Assembly (NCBI GenBank): GCA_964489215.1
Contig: CAZAYB010000148.1
Span: 1 to 7,796, forward strand
DNA: 7,796 nt
Source: CAZAYB01 sp964489215
GTDB taxonomy: Bacteria; Planctomycetota; Phycisphaerae; Sedimentisphaerales; Anaerohalosphaeraceae
Direction: 5' to 3'
The notes beneath the pieces are model-generated. The model ran no database searches and was not told the origin of the DNA. It saw only the letters and a program-made list of their open reading frames with translations. The translations under genes and the position numbers were made by a program. Below, in pieces: positions 7,536 to 7,796 of this stretch. Numbering within the stretch: the first letter of the stretch is position 1; each line of letters starts with the position of its first letter.

Positions 7536-7796
7536 CGGGGGCTCCGATTGTCTTTTTATAAGTATTTAGTAATAATAGTTTTATTGTTTTTGCTAAGGTT
7601 AAGAAATTTTGTCATTGTAAGATGAGAGTATGCAAAAGAATTGGTGATTTGTAAAGGGATTTTCCGTTAAAAGTTGGTGAGGTTGAAAAATGGGGTAAAA
7701 GGGGGAAGTGAGTCTGTGGTTAAACGGAGTTTGAAACGGGCGTTCAATGCGACACCTGGTATATAAGAAAATCTGTAAAATTTTTATAAGCTGTTT
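7536..7796. other. Non-coding region upstream of DAHP synthase, with an extreme C-rich, G-poor transcript-strand tract
   Basis: Over 7561-7740 I count about 53 G and 8 C on the + strand, so a minus-strand transcript here would be C-rich, nearly free of G and poorly structured. That composition is typical of Rho-utilisation (rut) sites. It could end the transcript of a gene upstream of the window or act as a leader of the DAHP synthase gene. The last 50 nt before the start codon are AT-rich, but I found no well-spaced -35/-10 pair, no aromatic-rich leader peptide and no intrinsic terminator hairpin. Confidence 0.4.

Noticed and set aside
7556..7615. A 19-codon minus-strand open frame just before the DAHP synthase gene, as a possible aromatic-amino-acid leader peptide
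   Set aside because: It has only one Phe and one Tyr and no Trp, no ribosome binding site before its ATG, and no terminator/antiterminator hairpins after it.
7599..7796. An open minus-strand frame entering from the window end, 65 codons to a TAA, as the tail of an upstream gene
   Set aside because: The translation is dominated by Pro, Phe, Thr, Gln and His with almost no Ala, Gly, Val or Asp. It stays open because the strand lacks G (few TGA/TAG), not because it looks coding. More sequence would settle it.
7747..7796. A plus-strand ATG open to the window end
   Set aside because: There is no ribosome binding site at a useful distance, and too few codons to judge.

Overview
The window holds four protein-coding genes, all on the minus strand and read from high to low coordinates, with no RNA gene, mobile element or CRISPR array that I can see. 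In transcription order they are: a class I DAHP synthase (7535-6495), a single-chain pyruvate:ferredoxin oxidoreductase (6271-2686), a small lipoprotein of unknown function (2668-1943), and the first 528 codons of a polysaccharide-export (OPX/Wza-like) lipoprotein that runs off the window start (1585-1).

The organism looks like a Gram-negative-type bacterium with anaerobic metabolism: it has a one-polypeptide PFOR and two lipoproteins, one of them an outer-membrane export protein. The OPX protein has an N-terminal D-P-T-Q-I-G-R-F stretch and a C-terminal Y-G-F-G-F-I-Y-D-R-N-F-A stretch that I associate with Planctomycetota, perhaps Phycisphaerae. That placement rests on family memory and is tentative. 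The 10-N run suggests a scaffolded draft or metagenome assembly.

Layout. 7536-7796 is non-coding upstream of the DAHP synthase and has an extreme strand skew (about 53 G to 8 C on + over 7561-7740). 6272-6494 holds a good sigma70-type promoter for PFOR and a leader of about 120 nt. PFOR is interrupted at 3570-3579 by Ns flanked by the same 9 bases. Collapsing that duplication restores one intact 1188-residue protein, so the break is an assembly artefact and not a pseudogene. The lipoprotein starts at a TTG 17 nt after the PFOR stop and is probably in its operon. 1586-1942 is a 357-bp intergenic region with a weak terminator candidate and a spaced 9-bp inverted repeat before the OPX gene.

How the genes fit together: PFOR and the lipoprotein look like a two-gene transcription unit with its own promoter. 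DAHP synthase (entry to the shikimate pathway) and the OPX gene look separately transcribed. I see no convincing new multi-gene system. The points most worth a second look are the repairable assembly break, the roughly 177-residue insertion inside an SLBB domain of the OPX protein, the C-rich/G-poor rut-like tract upstream of the DAHP synthase, and the unknown lipoprotein tied to PFOR.
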